64,000 nt of DNA from Diatrype stigma (taxonomy: Eukaryota > Ascomycota > Sordariomycetes > Xylariales > Diatrypaceae). Shown here piece after piece: positions 23,413 to 33,061 of the stretch; positions within the stretch are counted from its first letter, which is position 1, and the number at the start of each line of letters is the position of its first letter. The translations under genes and the position numbers were made by a program. The notes under the pieces are model-generated. The model saw only the letters and a list, made by a program, of their open reading frames with translations. It was not told where the DNA came from and ran no database searches. The DNA lies in assembly GCA_022225965.2 (NCBI GenBank), contig JAKJXP020000102.1, positions 101,542 through 165,541 on the forward strand, given 5' to 3'.

Positions 23413-23428
23413 CGGATCTCTGGAACCG
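23413..23428. promoter_or_regulatory. Candidate Zn2Cys6 binding site, CGG-N10-CCG
   Basis: An inverted CGG/CCG pair spaced by exactly 10 bases (CGGATCTCTGGAACCG) sits in the middle of the divergent promoter. Binuclear zinc factors of the Put3/Gal4 class bind inverted CGG triplets with 10-11-bp spacing. The adjacent regulator gene is the obvious candidate. One such site is not statistically rare. Confidence 0.4.
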
Positions 23429-23478
23429 GTGGAGAAAAGCAGTGGGATAGGTGGATTGTTGGAGATAGCAGCAGGGTT

Positions 23479-23500
23479 GTTATCAACTGGCTTTGATAAC
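23479..23500. promoter_or_regulatory. GATA-type inverted repeat
   Basis: Perfect 8-bp arms GTTATCAA and TTGATAAC are separated by CTGGCT. Each arm contains a (T)GATAA core. Paired GATA sites are preferred targets of fungal nitrogen regulators such as AreA/Nit2. A third GTTATCAA lies 40 bp further on, at 23540. Confidence 0.5.
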
Positions 23501-23625
23501 AGAATATAGTAACCGGGGTCAGGAGTCTCTATAGTTAATGTTATCAAAAGCCGATTCCCGCTTGAGCAGGGGAATCTCCGCATACTCAATCATCCACTCG
23601 ACAATTGCCGATCGTGAAATCAACA

Positions 23626-26001
23626 ATGAGCAACGAATCAGACATGACGAAACGCCGACGACTCAGTGTAAACATCGATAGTGACGACACAAATAGAACT
23701 CACGATCGTGCCATCGCCACGCCGCGAAAGAAGAGAGGCCGACATGCAGCAGCTTGTGCTTCATGTCATCGGAGGAAACAGCGGGTAGGCTACCTCAAAA
23801 CACGCTGTGCCGTAGCCGGGTAACAATCTCTTGAGGTAGTTAGCTGATTGCGATGCCCTTGACAGTGTGACGGTGACCACCCCTGCTTTAACTGTAGCCG
23901 ACGCAACGTCGGACATGCCTGTACATATGACAACTTATTTCCTCGCGATAGCGAGACATCACCATCTAGCCAGACAGATAACAACCAAGGAACCCCGGCA
24001 TACCCAAACTCAACTCTGAATGCCTCTGTCCCAACGACAGGTGCGCTTGAGCAAGCTCAAAGTCGAGAAGGACTATCGAGCCATGTTAGTCCACAGCAGA
24101 GACCATCTTTCTCGCACGACGAGTCCACTAGCTCTAGTACTGCGATCCAACCGAGAGGCAACAGGAGCACATCGCACTTACCAGAAAACCCGCCGGAATG
24201 CTCCGTCGGTGACTTATTCCGGAGTCGCGATGCGCCCTCGTTCTTCGGCTCCTCCTACTTCGGCCCGCAAGCAGCGGCCAAGGTCGTAGAAGCCCCGGCG
24301 CCCGACTTCTCGTCCGGCTTATCCCGCAAGGCCCTCGCAGGATCGACCCATTCGTTCCGCGACGAAGGGGGTCCGTTCTCCCAGATCTGGGACCTGCTGG
24401 GCTTGCTCCCGAGGAAGAAGTCGACCGTCGACCGGCTGGCCGAATGCTTCCTGCGCGAGCTGAACTGGGCGATCGATGCCGTCCACGCGGCCTCCTTCCG
24501 GGACAAGTACGAGACGTTCTGGTCGAGGAAATTCGGCTTCGACGATTTCGCCACCATCGACCTGCGGTGGCTCGCGCTGCTCTTCATCGTCTTGGCCTAC
24601 GGGGTTCTGCTCGATTGCCCGAAGGAGTCCAATAACAGAAACGATAACAACCATAAGGAGGTACAACTGGAACTGCAGGAGACATCCTTGCGCTTCTACT
24701 GGGCAGCGCGGCGCGCCATCGTGATCGCGCCGACCTTCTACGGAGAGTCCCCCGACCTCGTGAGGGCCGGAGTGCTCGTGACGCGGTATCTTATCTACTC
24801 GCGGCGCGTGCCGGAGTCGTGGCTCACCACTAGCTTCGCGATGCGCATGGCGCAAGCCCAGGGGATGCATATTGACGGCGAGCGATGGAGGCTACCACGG
24901 CAGAAGACGGAGACCCGGCGGAGGCTGTGGAGCCACCTATACACCCTCGACAAGACGATCGCGCTTGCCATCGGGCGGCCGTTCGCCATCGTCGACCAGC
25001 AGTGCTTGGTGAAACAGGCATCTAACGTTTGGTTGGATGACATGAACGAAGACGAGGCCGCAACAGCCCCTGAGCAACCTCTCACGGATCCTACCCTCAG
25101 CCTGTGTAGCAAGCTGTCGCATGAATTGGCGGTGGTGGTCGGGAAGATTCAAGAACGGTGTTTTGGCCTCTTCACGGTCTCTTACGATACGGTTCTGACG
25201 TTGGACCGGGAGATCACCGAGTGGGAAAAGCGGCTGCCACCGTACTTCAGATTGGACGACCCAGATCTATCGAAGGACGGTCCGCTCCCGTTCCTCGTAT
25301 GGCACAGACTCTACATTCACAGCATGTACCACTTCGCTCGCGTGACGCTTCATCGCCCGTACCTTCTGCGCCAATCCATCACCAACCGATATCGACACAG
25401 TCACGATGTTTGCATAGCCTCTGCCTGTGCTGATCTCGCCATGCGCCTGCAGTATTTCAGCCAACCTCTAGCTGAGAGATTGAGGTGGGCGCTCGGTCCT
25501 CATCATCTATTCAACAGTGCTCTGGTGCTGGGCATCATCGTGGTTCGTGACCCGCATTCTCGCAGGTCGCAGGCAATCCTGGAAGACCTTGCTGCTTACT
25601 GCGAGATGCAGCGCAACGACATATGGGTGAACGAGTTCGCTCTCGCCGAGGTCAAAATCGTGGAGCTCTGTATTCGGAAGGCTAGACAGGTACATCGCCC
25701 TTTGATCAACGCCTCTTCAGCAACCCGGGCGACACCCACTGTGGCGGCGCCGACGCCGGTAGTCCAACCAGCCGTCAGAAGGCCTGTTCCGATAGATTCT
25801 ATGTCCAGGAACCACCCCATAGAAGATGTTTTACAGACTTCTCACCACACTGGAGGCACGTCCCAAGGAGCCTTCTATCCCATGCCGAATGGCCCAATGA
25901 TGTGGGATGACCCGTCTTACTCCTTCCCGGAAGCAGATGATATCATCTCATGGGAACATGTTCTGAATTCCATTATGCAGGACAAGATATTAGGTGTATA
26001 A
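23626..26001 (+). CDS. Zn2Cys6 fungal-specific transcription factor
   Basis: Two exons, 23626-23784 and 23866-26001 (GTAGGC donor, GACAG acceptor, phase 0), giving about 764 residues. The intron splits the zinc cluster. The spliced protein has Cys 44, 47, 54, 60, 63 and 72, a perfect CX2CX6CX5CX2CX8C. A basic stretch (TPRKKRGR) precedes it and serves as a likely nuclear signal or DNA-contact region. A Ser/Thr/Pro/Gln-rich linker runs to about residue 160. The fungal transcription-factor middle homology region follows, about 235-600 (ELNWAIDAVHAASF, RRLWSHLYTLD, ALAIGRPFAI, LHRPYLLRQS). A 150-residue low-complexity tail with acidic/aromatic patches is a possible activation domain. The gene is divergent from the MFS permease and convergent with the FAH-family gene (56 bp between stops). 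It probably regulates one or both. The inducer is unknown. Confidence 0.93.
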
Positions 26002-26057
26002 TGTATTAATCCTCTTGAAATCTACATCGCTATAAAACCAGCAGCGCACCGCATCGT

Positions 26058-27098
26058 TCACTCTCCATTTTTCACGTGCACATGTACAGGCGCGCTCTCG
26101 TATTCGACGCGGTTCACCAAGCTGCCCAATCCGTGACTCATCACCACGCGCAAATCATCGCCCGGCGCCAGGAACACGGGCGGATCCCGGCTCACGCCGA
26201 TGCCGTGCGGCGTGCCCGTCAGGATGACCGTGCCGGCCTCGAGCGTCGTGCCCTGGGATAGGTAGGCGACGAGCTCGGCGACGGAGAAGATCATGTCATC
26301 GGCGCGCGCGTCCTGCATGGTCTCGCCGTTCAGCACGGTGCGGAGGCGGATCGCGGCCGGGTCCGGCAGCCGCCGCGACGCCGACACCAGGCACGGCCCC
26401 AGCGGCGCGAAGCCGTCGAACCCTTTGCCGAACCCCCACTGCGCGCCCCGGAACTGGTGCCGCCGCGCCGTCACGTCGTTGGCGCACGCGTAGCCGAGCA
26501 CGTATCCCAGCGCGTCAGCAGCGTCGACGTTGCGCGCGGCCCGCCCGAGCACCACGGCCAGCTCGGCCTCGTAGTCGGCCTCCTTGTGCCCCGGGTCCGC
26601 CGCCTGGTAAGGGATGACCAGCGGCGCGTTGGGCGCGCCCAGACACGTCGCCGGCTTGAAGAACAGCGTCGGGTGCTCCGGCAGCGCGAGGTTCATCTCC
26701 CGCGCGTGGTTGCGGTAATTGAGCCCGACGCACCGGATCGTCCCGACCTCGGAGCGCGATAGCGGCGGTAGGAGCCGCCGTATTGTGAGGACCCGTGGCC
26801 CGGGCTCGGCTGTCAGGTCGAGCGCCGATGTTCCCGTGAACTCGCGGATGGCTACGGGCTCGGATGCGGCGAGCGCGGCGCCGACTTGGGTTGGGTTGCG
26901 AGGTCAGTTAGTGTTCATAGCTAGGTAGGTATATGTAGGCACGGGCTCACCATCTTGATCCTCATCCACCGGCTCGCCAATGTGCTCTTGACCATCTTCT
27001 TCGGCGATGAAGCGGACAAGCCGGCCCCATTTCTTGAATCTAAATCAGTACTCCCTTCCTGGAGATGCAAGGTTTCCCCAACATACCGTTGCCAGCAT
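26058..27098 (-). CDS. Fumarylacetoacetate hydrolase (FAH) family enzyme
   Basis: Three exons: 27098-27087, 27032-26951 and 26884-26058, giving about 306 residues. The first coding exon is only 12 nt (four codons). Its GTATGT donor and the TTCAAG acceptor are the combination that yields the family start KWGRLVRFIAEEDGQEHIG. Intron 2 has a GTGAGC donor, a CTAAC branch point and a CCCAAG acceptor. FAH-fold signatures are GLNYRNHARE, the metal-ligand segment EADYEAELAVVLG, GYACANDVTARR, KGFDGFAPLGP and TGTPHGIGVSRDP. The acidic residues for Mg2+ or Mn2+ are present. Family members are acylpyruvate hydrolases, 2-oxo-acid hydratases/decarboxylases or diketone hydrolases in aromatic and carboxylate breakdown. 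Substrate choice cannot be read here. Placement beside a permease and regulator favours a catabolic role. Confidence 0.92.
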
Positions 27099-27604
27099 AT
27101 TGCCGGTCTTCGGTAGTATGCCGTGTGTTAGTTTCCCTCACTTTGGATGGGATTGAGTATAGAAGTTGTCAGATATTCTTCAATGTATGCGATACACTAA
27201 AATACGTGCGCTTGGATTCTGATTTAACAACTTCATCAATACATGGATTCATGACGAGTTAATAATTACCGTTAATATCGCCTTGCGTTCAGATCGTGAT
27301 ACACACGTCTTCCCCCCTTCTCCCCATCGGCCTGGTTAGGCCGACCCGAGTCCTTGAAGGCAATTTGCCGATATGATCGGGAATTATGAGATCGGCTCGA
27401 TTGCCGATGACTCCACTCTAGAAGGGGCCACAGATAGGTATCACAATGGGGACTGATGCCATGAGAACCCCGCAGAGACAGTAACATGATGGCAATATAT
27501 CCGCAGTGTCTTAATAAAGGTATGCTGGATTCGATTATGCTTCTCCACTTGACCAAGTTAAGATCACTATAGTTACATAAGCCCTAATATATATCATATA
27601 CTAT
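27099..27604. promoter_or_regulatory. Upstream region of the FAH-family gene
   Basis: About 500 bp between the FAH start and the NmrA-like gene stop, both on the minus strand. It is AT-rich near the FAH start. Short frames on the minus strand (27272-27556) are unsupported. A CCGAT/ATCGG-rich patch is present at 27355-27410. No operator is identified. Confidence 0.4.
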
Positions 27605-28510
27605 TTAAGTAGTGAGGAATGTCCCCTTGTTCTCACTCAACCAGGTGGAAAAGTCCTCCATATCGGGCTTCAAGCGTCGGCAAGTCTCTACATCACCGCC
27701 ATATCCGTCAAGCTTGATCCACTTGAACAAGTCGCCAAGAGTGTCCTTCAGCGCCATCTTCACAGCAGAAGCAATAGGACAAGGAAGCATTGGCATCGCT
27801 GAGCCAACAACTTTCCTAAAAATGACATCGGCTTCAGGCTGAGTCAGCTCATCGCCCACGAGGGTGAATGCTGTGTTCTGATACCGCTCCGGATGAAGGA
27901 AACTCTGAGCTGCGAACCAGCCGATATCCTTGGTTGACACGAACTGGAGTTTCGTCTCTCCTAGCTGCTCCCACATGCGGGCGAAGCCTTTGCCGTGTAT
28001 GTCAGCGGTAAGATTGTCGAAAAAAGTGACCGGCCGAAGAACGGTATATGTCAGCTGCTGCGGGCTCTTCTCGGCACGCTGCTGGAGATGCTTCTCGATG
28101 TGGAACTTGGCAGCCAGGTTCTTGACGCTGGTCGGGTCCACCTCGGACCGCTCCGGACCGCCGCGATCGGCCGAAGCGTAGACGAAGTGTTGGACGCCGT
28201 GTAGGACGGCCGCATCGACCAGGGCTTTCCCTTGCCGCTCCTCGGCATCGGAGTTGATCTGCACACTAAAGACGCCCCAAACAGAGCCGGCCTTCTGAAG
28301 GATGGCATCAGGGTCCGACATGTCGCCCGAGATCACCGTAACATTCGGAATCGATGCGAGCTTCTGCGCTGCTGAGGTCGTCGTGTTCCGGGTCACGGCG
28401 ATGATGCGGAGTGATGAGCCGCTACTGGCTGTAAGGAGGTTGTTAATGACAGCACCACCTTGCTTGCCAGTTGCACCAGTCACCAGAATAGTCTTTTGTG
28501 AAGTCGACAT
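27605..28510 (-). CDS. NmrA-like family NAD(P)-binding protein
   Basis: Intronless, 301 residues, ATG at 28510. It is an atypical short-chain dehydrogenase of the NmrA/HSCARG group. The N-terminal ILVTGATGKQGGAVI contains the GxxGxxG dinucleotide loop (Gly 12, 15, 18). Further motifs are a basic second-strand region (AVTRN), SGDMSDPDAI, the VWGVFSVQ strand, HFVYASADRGG and a C-terminal substrate-like region with TVLRPVTFFDN. The catalytic Tyr-x-x-x-Lys of true SDR enzymes is not evident. This fits a redox-sensing regulator or reductase of the family. NmrA in Aspergillus modulates the GATA factor AreA, but most NmrA-like paralogues have other or unknown roles. It could belong with the FAH/MFS/Zn2Cys6 locus. 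Its expression relation is unproven. Confidence 0.9.
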   Translation of the reverse strand: MSTSQKTILVTGATGKQGGAVINNLLTASSGSSLRIIAVTRNTTTSAAQKLASIPNVTVISGDMSDPDAILQKAGSVWGVFSVQINSDAEERQGKALVDAAVLHGVQHFVYASADRGGPERSEVDPTSVKNLAAKFHIEKHLQQRAEKSPQQLTYTVLRPVTFFDNLTADIHGKGFARMWEQLGETKLQFVSTKDIGWFAAQSFLHPERYQNTAFTLVGDELTQPEADVIFRKVVGSAMPMLPCPIASAVKMALKDTLGDLFKWIKLDGYGGDVETCRRLKPDMEDFSTWLSENKGTFLTT

Positions 28511-29111
28511 TATGTTTATAGAATATGGGCGATTTGGAATTGGAGTGTATTATTCGCGATGAACTGCTTAAGGTGGGGTGTGATGATGAGGGGTATTGGA
28601 CTTGAAAGATCAATGCGGATGCGAAAAGGACCTCTTCAGCTCTTATACTCATCTCCTTTTCAAAAGTCTGACCTGGATGGTGATGGATGCATACTTACCA
28701 CAACTTATCAGGAACCGCAACCTACCAAGACTGGGAGCATCCGGTGGGACAATTGCTTCCCTCAAAGCCCGTATCGGCCGTCATGAGTGCCCGATTCAGA
28801 GTTGCTCGTTTGACACCATATTGCTATTCACAATTGCCGTCCCTCACGGCACGCGTGGAGGAACAGGATTAGCCCGGTCAGCCTCTGTGTTGCGAATGCG
28901 AAGGATCTTCATAGGGCTGAAGAGCTAGACAAGGATGTCATCTTAAAATAGCGGCGCTTAACTGGAGTATATTCAGCTCATGGCCAAACGTTACACCGTT
29001 TTGCGACGCGAGCTAAGAGCCTAATGCGAGCCGGCCAGATACAGTAAGTATTATGCCGCCTGCTCAATCGAATGCTTCGTACTAGGTATGGTCAAGGATA
29101 CCCACATCATA
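28511..29111. promoter_or_regulatory. Upstream region of the NmrA-like gene, up to the first R repeat
   Basis: About 600 bp without a supportable gene. It should contain the NmrA-like promoter. Overlapping short frames at 28559-28928 have no motif. The sequence changes character abruptly at about 29112, where the duplicated repeat R begins with ACGTGAGGCC. Confidence 0.4.
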
Positions 29112-29301
29112 ACGTGAGGCCCCCCCGATCCGGAGAAGCACAAGAGCCCAAGTATTAAATGCCAGCTTTAAGTGGTCAGTGCGTATAGCTTTTAGTAGCT
29201 GTAAGTGCGGAAAACCTTCCAGTGGCAGGTGCTAGGTACGCAGAAGCTTCGCATCGCCAGGTGCCAGGTGCCTAAAAGCTTCCAGTGCCAGTTGCCAACG
29301 G

Positions 29302-29357
29302 CCCCCCCTCCCTCCCTAACCCCCCCTCCCCCCCTCTTTCGGGGGGGGAAGGGGGGG
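29302..29357. repeat. C-run/G-run hairpin, copy 1
   Basis: C-rich runs are followed by a TTTC loop and complementary G-runs, then CTTTTCC. It has strong hairpin and G-quadruplex/i-motif potential. It sits between the AAGCTTCCAGTGCCAGTTGCC module and the CCCGTAATTCCGTA module, as do the other three copies. Confidence 0.8.
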
Positions 29358-29449
29358 CTTTTCCACTCCGGCAGACCCGTAATTCCGTATAATACACCCA
29401 ATTACGGCCCTTATAGCCTAGGTGGCTTACGTAAGCTAGGTGCCTTATA

Positions 29450-29755
29450 CCACCTACCTACTGCCACCTACCTGCTGCCACCTACCTACTGCCACCTACC
29501 TGCTGCCACCTACCTACTGCCACTTACCTACCTGCTACCACCTACCTACCTGCTGCCACCTACCTACCTACTGCCACTTACTTACCTGCTGCCACCTACC
29601 TACCTGCTGCCACCTACCTACCTACTGCCACCTACCTACTGCCACTTACCTACCTGCTGCCACCTACCTACCTGCTACCACCTACCTACCTACTGCCACT
29701 TACTTACCTGCTGCCACCTACCTACCTGCTGCCACCTACCTGCTGCCACAGTTCG
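29450..29755 (+). repeat. 14/18-bp minisatellite block
   Basis: Direct tandem copies of CTACCTGCTGCCAC, mostly extended to CTACCTACCTGCTGCCAC, with C/T and T/A variants (CTGCC/CTACC, ACCTACC/ACTTACC). The block ends at CAGTTCGAGCCCTCCGATTGGG. Confidence 0.9.
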
Positions 29756-30006
29756 AGCCCTCCGATTGGGTACATCCTCTAATTATATGGGTCACCTACC
29801 TGTATTAATACTAGTAACTGCTGGCATCTATAATTGCATCTAGCTGTAATTACACCTAGCTATTCTAAATCACCTAGCTATTGCAAGCCCCTTAATTGTT
29901 GCAAGCCCTTTAGCTTATATAAGCAGCCTAGCTGCTGCTGCCATCTACCTACCTGCAGCGCCAGGTGCCAGGTACCCAAAAGCTTCCAGTGCCAGTTGCT
30001 AACGGC

Positions 30007-30062
30007 CCCCCCTCCCCCCCCAACCCCCCCTCCCCTCCTCCTTCGGAAGGGGAAGGGGAGGC
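30007..30062. repeat. C-run/G-run hairpin, copy 2
   Basis: Second copy of the C-rich/G-rich hairpin, with a CTTCGG-like loop and more interrupted runs. It is preceded by the same AAGCTTCCAGTGCCAGTTGC module as copy 1. Confidence 0.8.
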
Positions 30063-30264
30063 TTTTCCACTCCGGCAAACCCGTAATTCCGTACGATGCA
30101 CCCAATTGCAGCCCATAGTTTATGTACCTGGACCCGTAATTCCGTACGATATACCCAATTACAGCCCACAGCTTACGTACCTAGACCCGTAATTCCGTAT
30201 AATACACCCAATCATGGCCCCTATAGCCTAAGTGGCTTACGTAAGCTAGATGTCTTATATTACC

Positions 30265-30380
30265 TACCTATTGCTACCTACCTGCTGCCACCTACCTACC
30301 TGCTGCCACCTACCTACCTATTGCCACTTACTTACCTGTTACTACCTACCTATCTGCTGCCACTTACCTGCTGCCACAGT
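30265..30380 (+). repeat. 14/18-bp minisatellite block
   Basis: Shorter block of the CTACCTACCTGCTGCCAC family, with more C-to-T variants (TATTGCTACC, TGTTACTACC) than the neighbouring blocks. It again ends at TGCCACAGTTCGAGCCC. Confidence 0.85.
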
Positions 30381-30544
30381 TCGAGCCCTCCGATTGGATG
30401 CATCCTTTAGTTATATGGGTCACCTACCTGTATTAATACTAATAGCTGCTGGCACCTACAATTGCACCTAGCTATAATTACACCTAGCTATTCCAAACCA
30501 CCTAGCTATTGCAAGCCCCCTAGCTTACGTAAGCGGCCGAACTG

Positions 30545-30690
30545 CTGCTGCCACTTACTTACCTGCTGCCACCTACCTACCTACTGCCACCTACCTACCT
30601 GCTGCCACCTACTTACCTGCTGCCACCTACCTACCTGCTGCCACCTACCTACCTGCTGCCACCTACCTACCTGCTGCCACTTACCTACCT
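30545..30690 (+). repeat. 18-bp minisatellite block
   Basis: Seven to eight near-perfect 18-bp units (CTACCTACCTGCTGCCAC). The block ends at CCTGTTGCACCTAGCTGCAAG, the same boundary as the block that ends at about 62,545. Confidence 0.9.
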
Positions 30691-31014
30691 GTTGCACCTA
30701 GCTGCAAGTCCTAGCCTTCCGATTAGGTGCATTCTTTATATATGTGGGTCACCTACCTATATTAATACTAGTAACTGCTGGCACCTATAATTGCACCTAC
30801 TGTTGTAAGTTACTTAGCTATTGTAAGCCCCCTAGCTGTTATAAGCCCCTAGCTGGTGGCAGCCACTTAGCTTACGTAATTCGCTAGGTGGCTATCATCC
30901 GCTAGGTGGCTTATAACAGCCAGGTACAACAATAGGTGCAATTATAAGTGCCAGCAATTACAGGCGGGCGACTCATATAAACTAAGAATGTACCCAATTA
31001 GCGGGCCAGAATTA

Positions 31015-31260
31015 CAGCAAGTAAGTAAATAAAAGCAAATAAGTAGGTAGCAATAAGTAAATAAGTGGCAGTAAATAAGTAAGTAATAACAAGTAAGTAG
31101 GTAGCAATAAGTAAATAAGTGGCAATAAATAAATAAGTAATAATAAGTAAGTAAATAATAATAAGTAAATAAGTAGCAGCAAATAAGTAAGTAGTAATAA
31201 GTAAATAAGTAATAACAGGTAAGTAAATAGCAGTAAATAAGTAAATAAGTAACAGCAGCA
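31015..31260 (-). repeat. Inverted minisatellite block with G-to-A decay
   Basis: This block matches the reverse complement of the minisatellite (GTGGCAGCAGGTAGGTAG), but most GG pairs have become AG or AA (AAGTAAATAAGTGGCA). Equivalent inverted blocks at 63.5-63.9 kb are intact. It lies closest to the RIP-damaged island. Confidence 0.8.
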
Positions 31261-31408
31261 ATTCGGCCGCTTACGTAAGCTAGGTAGCTTATAATAACCA
31301 AGTATAACAATAAGTATAATAATAAGTAGCAGCAATTATAAGTCGGCGACCCATATAAATTAAGAATGCATCCAATTAGCGGGCCAGAATTATAGCAAAT
31401 AAGTAGGT

Positions 31409-32190
31409 AGCAATAGGGCCAGCTTTAACTAAGTGGCACTACGACGAAAGCTAGCCATTTACGGTTTAGGTTAGGCCATAGGCTAGCTGTATTGGGCCTA
31501 GCGCGGGCCATTTACAGCTTGGAGCAAACGCTAAGCTAGCCCGTTAAAGACTAGCCCGCACCGGCACTGGCCGCTTTAGACGTATACGGGCCGCTATGCG
31601 CATATTGAGTTACTTTCCTATTTGGAATAGCCGACTTTACCTAACTCCCATAGAAAAAAAAGCGATACAATAACCCTTCGTTTCATTACGGTATAAATAA
31701 GCTTATAAACCTACGTTAACACTTGGGCAAACCTGCATATTGTCTCCAGCACTATTTCGCTGGTAATTAGGTTCCTAGATAGAGTTGGAGATCCGATAAG
31801 GGCACCTATGTCATAATAGGATGTTACGCCAAACCCCTCTTAAAGAGCCAAGAACCATAATAACATCCTACTCCAGTGGTTTCATGCCACAAATGCCATA
31901 GACATCAACAGCTGGACATCAATCCTGACGTAACAGCCTGATTTAATGTGTTCATACACCTCCTTCTTCAGTAGTGCGAAGATGTTGGGATTCGGAGCGC
32001 TTTCCAAATTGGTTCTGAAGTTTTCAAAATTTCAAATTTAAATTGAAGTGATTACGCTGGGTGGTGAATCTGGTGATAGCCTTATCTTTAGGGTGGGGTG
32101 CCAAGGGGGCGGTCGATGGGGGGTTCGATTGATTATCTTTTAACTACATATCTAGGCTTAGCGCTTGGCATTAGTTAATACATACCCATA
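31409..32190. other. Unassigned spacer between repeat R and the retrotransposon nest
   Basis: Moderate-GC sequence of 0.8 kb, not RIP-degraded like its right neighbour. It contains CTAGCCCG/GGGCCTAGCGCGGGCC modules at 31,450-31,600 and a two-level hairpin at 31,817-31,870 (outer arms TAGGATGTTA/TAACATCCTA, inner CTCTTAAAGAG). No open frame or known element was recognised. It may be a fragment of an older mobile element. Confidence 0.5.
31817..31870. repeat. Short inverted repeat with an inner hairpin
   Basis: Perfect 10-bp arms TAGGATGTTA and TAACATCCTA enclose a 34-bp loop that itself contains the palindrome CTCTTAAAGAG. Function unknown. Such cruciforms occur by chance or as mobile-element ends. 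Confidence 0.6.
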
Positions 32191-32373
32191 TGAATCCGGG
32201 CATTCCCCATAATGCCAAGGATTGGAAAATCGGAATATAAAATTTTAACAGCTTAAAACGTATAATTATAATTAGCTTTAATTTAATAACGAATCCGGAT
32301 CTTTAATATAACCTTAAATAAATTACTAATAGCAATAATTCCTTAAAGATTCGAAAAACCAAATGCAAAAACA
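32191..32373 (+). repeat. 5' LTR of element C
   Basis: 183 bp, TGAATCCGGGCATTCCCCAT to AAAAACA. It pairs with the 3' LTR at equal length. The differences I read are almost all C/T or G/A transitions. Confidence 0.85.
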
Positions 32374-32845
32374 TAAATAGCTATTTTTATAAATTAACGC
32401 CAATAACGTAAAATTTATTTTATTTTTTTACGAATTTTTTCTAATAACCGACGATAATAAAAAATAACGTTAATGCGGAAAAATAATTTAAAAATGTTTC
32501 GGCTTAAAGCGACACTTTCGTCGAATCCCTTACGAATATAAAGGCCGTTTAAAAAAATGGCATATTATACGAACTTTTCGATACAAAATTCGAAAATATC
32601 GAACGAAAAAATATCTCGATAAAAAACAATTTAAATTACTTAATAAATAAAATTACGAAAATAATCGCGCATTTCGATATTAAACCTAAAAGCAAAAAAA
32701 TCGAAATGCCGAATTAATAATTTCGTTAAAAAAACGAATAGGTTTAATAATAATAACAACAGCCTATATTTAATATCGAAAAAACGGCTATTGCCGGTAA
32801 TATAAAATCGCTAATTGATTTTTATAAATCGCCCAAATTCGATTA

Positions 32846-33061
32846 TAATAGTTATATTCCAACGCGTTAGCACGCGTTGCCATTATGTAAGCAAGCTAGT
32901 TTTATATAACTGCAGGCTTTTGTTAGCAGTTCTTTAAATAAACTTCTTCTTATTTTAAACACTTTAATATATAACCGTTTCATTTAATTATTATTTGCTT
33001 TCTTTAATTATACGTACGTATTTATTAATATTAATTAATATTACTAAATATTAATAATACA
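32846..33061 (+). repeat. 5' LTR of element A
   Basis: 216 bp, TAATAGTTATATTCCAACGC to ACA. It shares AAGCAAGCTAGT, TATATAACTGCAGGCTTT and TTTAATTATACGTACGTA with the 185-bp 3' LTR. It is longer by an AT-only stretch near its end (TTAATATTAATTAATATT). Confidence 0.85.

Larger units (their letters stand above)
23102..23625. promoter_or_regulatory. Bidirectional promoter between the MFS permease and Zn2Cys6 regulator genes
   Basis: Spacer of 524 bp between divergent starts. It contains a GATA-factor-type palindrome (GTTATCAA/TTGATAAC at 23479-23500), another GTTATCAA at 23540-23547 and a CGG-N10-CCG site at 23413-23428. Together these would fit nitrogen (AreA-type) control plus pathway-specific control, an inference from motif types only. 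Confidence 0.55.
29112..31408. repeat. Composite minisatellite/foldback repeat R, left copy
   Basis: This copy starts with ACGTGAGGCC(C/T)CCCCGATCCGGAG, shared with the right copy at 61,522. It contains several blocks of the 14-bp (CTACCTGCTGCCAC) and 18-bp (CTACCTACCTGCTGCCAC) minisatellite. It also carries two C-rich/G-rich hairpins, repeated CCCGTAATTCCGTA modules and four copies of the palindrome GCTTACGTAAGC. From about 30,880 the same modules appear in inverted orientation: CTGGCACCTATAATTGCACC near 30,776 is matched by GGTGCAATTATAAGTGCCAG near 30,933. The whole therefore has foldback structure. Long open frames reading YLLPPT repeats are artefacts of the 18-bp period. No transposase is visible. 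Confidence 0.85.

Noticed and set aside
29302..29357. Hairpin followed by T-run resembling a rho-independent terminator
   Set aside because: The organism is a fungus, the structure recurs in repeat R and it follows no gene.
29450..29755. Regularly spaced direct repeats resembling a CRISPR array
   Set aside because: Units are contiguous without unique spacers and the genome is eukaryotic.
29205..30701. Long open frames encoding YLLPPT/HLPTCC repeats
   Set aside because: They are products of the 18-bp (divisible by three) minisatellite, which stays open in several frames on both strands. No start context or domain supports a gene.
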